Shown: piece by piece, positions 61,104 through 64,000 of the stretch
Numbering within the stretch: the stretch's first letter is position 1
Layout of the letters: each line of letters starts with the position of its first letter
Source: Pycnococcus provasolii
Taxonomy: Eukaryota > Chlorophyta > Pseudoscourfieldiophyceae > Pseudoscourfieldiales
Direction of reading: 5' to 3'
Assembly (NCBI GenBank): GCA_049487715.1
Contig: CP150564.1
Coordinates: forward strand, 1 to 64,000
Length of the DNA: 64,000 nucleotides
Notes under the pieces: generated by a model
What the model was told of the DNA's origin: nothing
Databases searched by the model: none
The model's input: the letters and a program-made list of their open reading frames with translations, nothing else
Made by a program: the position numbers and the translations under genes

Positions 61104-63113
61104 TCAGCAGCCGCTCTTGATCGCTGCAAGAAGCAGGCGGCTCTCTGCGGCGTAGTCAATCTTTGACATGCTCAGCGTGTTCACGCGAACCTTGCGCTCG
61201 CCTTGCCACTCGCGCAGCTGCCGGCACAAGCGGAACACGCCGCTCTGCCAGAATGCACCCTTGATGCAACGCTCGCGATCCTCCTTCTCCATCGCAGCCA
61301 TCTCGTCTGCGGTTTTGCCAAACAGAGCCTCTCCCTCTGCGTTGAACATGTTCAGCCAAGTCTCCGAGCCGAACGAGTCAACCGCCTTCGCCGAGAAGAT
61401 GAAGCGGTTCGTTGCTGACGTGAAGCTCTTGCCAAGACCCTCGCACCAGAACGAGCCGTCGCCGTTGTCCATAACCTTCTTGTTGCTTCCGTCAGGCGCG
61501 GCAAGGTACATCAGATTCTGGTCAGGCTTGATGTAAACGACCGTCGCCCTGACGTTCGCGTACTCCTTCTCCGCCAGGCTGCGATCCTCCGGGTTGTCCA
61601 CCTTCAGCGCGTCGAAGCTCTTGCGGTCGTTCGCGCGCTGCTCGGGCGTCAGGCCGTCGCCGCCCGGCGATCCTCCCGCCGTCAGCGCGCCGGACAGACC
61701 CTCGCCCGCGGCAACGAATGCCGTCTGCTTGCCGCCATCCTGCTCGTACCAGCGCCTCAGGCCGGAGGCGCGTGCGCAGTCCGCGACGAGCACGTCCGGG
61801 TTCAGAACCACCTTGCTCTTGCTGAGCGAGCTGAGCGAAACTCCATTCCAGCTCGTCGGTCTGACGTGGCGAAGCGCGACGAGAAGCGCGGAATCCGGCT
61901 TCGCTGCAAGCTCCGCCTCCATCTCCGCGCACTCCTTGTCCACGAGCTCTCCCCACAGAGCGCAGTTTACGGACTTGCCGGTATCGTCGACGATCGTAAC
62001 CTCGCGTGTCTGCAGCTCCGATCCGTCCGACTTGCGCTTCACGCTGCGCACCGCGCCCACCTCGGTAACTACGCCAAAGACGTCGACGAGCATGCGCGGG
62101 TTCTTCGCCATCTTGACGGCGATGTCGGAGATGTTCACTCCCGCCATCGCCTTGACGATAGCCACGTTCGGGTCGCCTTCGGAGGCGACCAGCTCAGCCT
62201 CCTCGTCGTCGCTGAGTGCCTCGATGACGGTGTCGTTCTCGAGTCCCAGCGTGTAGTCGCTGTCCGTCGACTTGTACTTCTTGGACGCGAGCGCGACTCG
62301 CATCTTCGTGACGTAGAACGTGCGTCCCTCGACGAGCACTTCGTCGAACTTGCGCGCGTTGTCACCCCACGCCGTCGCCTCGATGCTGAATCCCGTTCCC
62401 GCCTCCGCGAGTTCGACGTTGAGCACGTCCTTCTCTCCCACACGCGTGTTCACGGTACGGATGGGTCGTTTGGAGGTGACTCTCAGCTTCAGCGTTCCCG
62501 AGGACATGTACGGCGACAGTCCCTCCGCGCTGATGATTTTGCGTCGCACGTTGGGGTTCGCCTTGGGTGCCGCCGCCGCCGCTTTCGGTGCGACAGCAGC
62601 AGCAGCAGCAGCAGCAGCAGGAGCGCTCGGTTCCGCCTTGGTTTCAGCGTGCGTCGTTTTGTTTGCGGGTGCCGTCTCTGCGGCGACAGCGTTCCCCGCC
62701 TCCGCCTTGACACGCTTCGCCGCCGGCTCGTTGCTGTTGTTGTTCTCCTTCTGTTCGTCCGACGACGCGCCAGTCCCCTCCGTCGCGATTTCCGCCTTGT
62801 CGACGATGAGAATTTCCTTGTCGTTCTGGTCCGCCGTTTTCACCGTCTTCCACGAGTACGCCGTCAGCTTGACCATCGACGGCTGACTGTTCGACGCGTT
62901 CTCCAAGGGTAAGTTGAAGACGCACGGCAGACGCGTGTCCATGTCGTCCATGAGGATCGCCTTATGCTTGGTATTTGACGATGAGATGGGCGTCCACGCT
63001 GAGACGGAGACCACGAGTGGCTCGTTGGGTGCGAAGGCCTTGTTGCGCAGACGCGTGCACGCTGACGGCGTGAGCGGTACATTGTTGTGATTAGGAGCAG
63101 TCACGGACGCCAT
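61104..63113 (-). CDS. RPA1: Replication protein A large subunit, RPA1-like (669 aa)
   Basis: RPA coats single-stranded DNA in replication and repair; RPA1 supplies most of the binding folds. The ATG at 63,111-63,113 (MASVTAPNHNN) is used; the hydrophobic extension upstream in the frame is rejected. In order: an N-terminal OB fold (VSAWTPI region, ILMDDMDTRLPCVFN), a linker with Ala/Lys runs and a basic AAKRVKAEA, the DBD-A and DBD-B OB folds (ISAEGLSPYMSSGTL onward; LVDVFGVVTEVGAV; VTIVDDTGKSVNCALWG), and DBD-C. In DBD-C the family zinc ribbon has four Cys. Here the equivalent segment reads DGSNKKVMDNGDGSFWCEGL, keeping only one, so zinc binding is probably lost. Confidence 0.9.
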   Translation of the reverse strand: MASVTAPNHNNVPLTPSACTRLRNKAFAPNEPLVVSVSAWTPISSSNTKHKAILMDDMDTRLPCVFNLPLENASNSQPSMVKLTAYSWKTVKTADQNDKEILIVDKAEIATEGTGASSDEQKENNNSNEPAAKRVKAEAGNAVAAETAPANKTTHAETKAEPSAPAAAAAAAAVAPKAAAAAPKANPNVRRKIISAEGLSPYMSSGTLKLRVTSKRPIRTVNTRVGEKDVLNVELAEAGTGFSIEATAWGDNARKFDEVLVEGRTFYVTKMRVALASKKYKSTDSDYTLGLENDTVIEALSDDEEAELVASEGDPNVAIVKAMAGVNISDIAVKMAKNPRMLVDVFGVVTEVGAVRSVKRKSDGSELQTREVTIVDDTGKSVNCALWGELVDKECAEMEAELAAKPDSALLVALRHVRPTSWNGVSLSSLSKSKVVLNPDVLVADCARASGLRRWYEQDGGKQTAFVAAGEGLSGALTAGGSPGGDGLTPEQRANDRKSFDALKVDNPEDRSLAEKEYANVRATVVYIKPDQNLMYLAAPDGSNKKVMDNGDGSFWCEGLGKSFTSATNRFIFSAKAVDSFGSETWLNMFNAEGEALFGKTADEMAAMEKEDRERCIKGAFWQSGVFRLCRQLREWQGERKVRVNTLSMSKIDYAAESRLLLAAIKSGC

Positions 63114-63396
63114 GATGCTGGCTGGGGTGAGAATGAGAGTGAGAATGAAGATGAGGAGGGGGCGGAAACCCAACAGCTTTTTTGAATTCCACTCCAAAAG
63201 CAAAGCGGGAAAAAGGACAGCCGGAAAGGTTAGGGGTTAAGGGGACTGGGACTTACCGTTTCTGCTTTAGGGGTTTCGTTTCGTTTAGGGGTTTCGTTTA
63301 GGCTCTTCATTTTTGGCTTGTTCTCCCTAAGCTTATTAGTTGTTGTTTCCTGTCAGCTGTTACATACTGTTTCTTGTCAGCACTCTTTGAACAGTC
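63114..63396. other. Divergent upstream region of RPA1 and the sulfotransferase
   Basis: Contains GGTTAGGGGTTAA at 63,228-63,240 and a repeated TTTAGGGGTTTCG element (63,268-63,300), imperfect relatives of the telo-box motifs seen elsewhere. No gene seen. Confidence 0.5.
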
Positions 63397-64000
63397 ATGC
63401 CGTCGTCCACGCTCAGTCTTGGCGAGCCTGTGGGAATCACGGGCGCGAAGCAGAAGCTCGCCAACTTCGAAACCGAGGAGGGAAGAACCGCCGCGCTCGA
63501 TGGAACGTTCCGACCCAGGCAAACGGACGTATTCGTCGTGACGAGTCCCAAGTGCGGAACGACGTGGACGCAGCAGGTTGTGCACGCGCTCAGGTCCAGA
63601 GGCGACGAAAACTTTCAGGAAATCTCGCAGGCGGTGCCGTGGATCGAACTCGCCAACGACCTCAACCAAAACCTCGACGAAGACCACGCGTTCGAACCGA
63701 GGTGCTTCAAAACGCACTGCTGGCACACACACTGCCCAAAGGGGGGCAAGTACATCTACGTAGCAAGGCACCCGCACGCCGTCGGACCGAGCTTCTACCG
63801 CTTCCTAGGCGGGTGGTTCTTCGACACCAAAGACGTCTCCATGGAGGAGTTCCTCCACCACTTCTGGCTCAACCGCGGCGAGCCGACGTCGCTGATGGAA
63901 AACGCGAGCTACTGGCACCACCTCGCGAGCTGGTGGCCGCGAAGGCACGACGACGACGTCCTGTGGCTACACTACGAGGACATGCGCCAAGACCTGCGCG
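63397..64000 (+). CDS. Cytosolic-type sulfotransferase, 3' end beyond window (first 201 aa)
   Basis: Transfers a sulfuryl group from PAPS to an alcohol, amine or phenol acceptor. The ATG at 63,397 starts MPSSTLSLGEPVG, and the frame stays open to the end of the window. The 5'-phosphosulfate loop is SPKCGTTWTQQ (near residue 53), and the 3'-phosphate motif RHPHAVGPSFYRF follows near 125. KTHCWHTHCP provides a catalytic-His-like segment. These match the Sulfotransfer_1 family. The acceptor is unknown. The reading frame is cut only by the window edge. Confidence 0.9.
   Translation, partial: MPSSTLSLGEPVGITGAKQKLANFETEEGRTAALDGTFRPRQTDVFVVTSPKCGTTWTQQVVHALRSRGDENFQEISQAVPWIELANDLNQNLDEDHAFEPRCFKTHCWHTHCPKGGKYIYVARHPHAVGPSFYRFLGGWFFDTKDVSMEEFLHHFWLNRGEPTSLMENASYWHHLASWWPRRHDDDVLWLHYEDMRQDLR

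Overview
This window is a chromosome end of a photosynthetic, probably flagellated, green (primary-plastid) microalga. It opens with a native telomere of CCCTAA repeats, so TTAGGG in the G-rich sense rather than the TTTAGGG usual in land plants. The green assignment rests on thylakoid-lumen proteins with bipartite transit peptides (a TL29-like protein and a pentapeptide-repeat protein), an STN7/STN8-type thylakoid kinase and an RH3-like plastid RNA helicase. A CEP290-like transition-zone protein and a tubulin-tyrosine-ligase-like protein suggest the lineage makes flagella. Genes are dense, GC-rich and almost all single-exon. Only one intron (87 nt, in the aldo/keto reductase) could be placed with confidence. 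I would guess a prasinophyte-like alga, but the sequence does not name the species.

Region 1 (1-18,900) is subtelomeric. A single 4,774-codon reverse-strand reading frame (14,951-627) starts as a eukaryotic acetyl-CoA carboxylase. That part carries an almost perfect in-frame 1,083-bp tandem duplication in its biotin carboxylase part and breaks off where the carboxyltransferase should begin. It then runs through a 0.7-kb hexanucleotide (Asp-Ala/Asp-Val) repeat into an unrelated, lower-GC protein with a ubiquitin-specific-protease domain. Behind it lie a decayed RING/RCC1-like gene and three interstitial telomere arrays in the native orientation. Two of these are preceded by the same roughly 51-bp block. 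The picture is of a chromosome end rebuilt several times.

Region 2 (18,900-35,560) holds ordinary housekeeping genes: a bZIP factor, a small bL31m-like mitochondrial ribosomal protein, a strawberry-notch (SBNO) helicase, TAF6, the KEOPS subunit CGI121/TPRKB, a membrane-anchored TTL-like protein, an MFS transporter and a DEAD-box helicase. The SBNO gene sits inside a nested inverted-repeat (foldback) structure spanning 20,603-26,339, whose inner arm duplicates the gene's own 5' coding end in its 3' flank.

Region 3 (35,560-38,340) is repeat-rich. Two 437-bp direct repeats, each carrying a short telomeric motif and a CACGTG hairpin, flank a short interior, with gene debris around them.

Region 4 (38,345-64,000) is gene-dense again: CEP290, an exostosin-like GT47, a DeSI/PPPDE isopeptidase, a C2HC zinc-finger protein, a SANT plus FYRN/FYRC chromatin protein, the lumenal pentapeptide protein, the aldo/keto reductase, the STN-type kinase, the TL29-like protein, an RCC1-like propeller, RPA1 with a degenerate zinc ribbon, and a sulfotransferase cut by the window edge. 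Short TTAGGG (telo-box-like) motifs recur in several gene-start regions.
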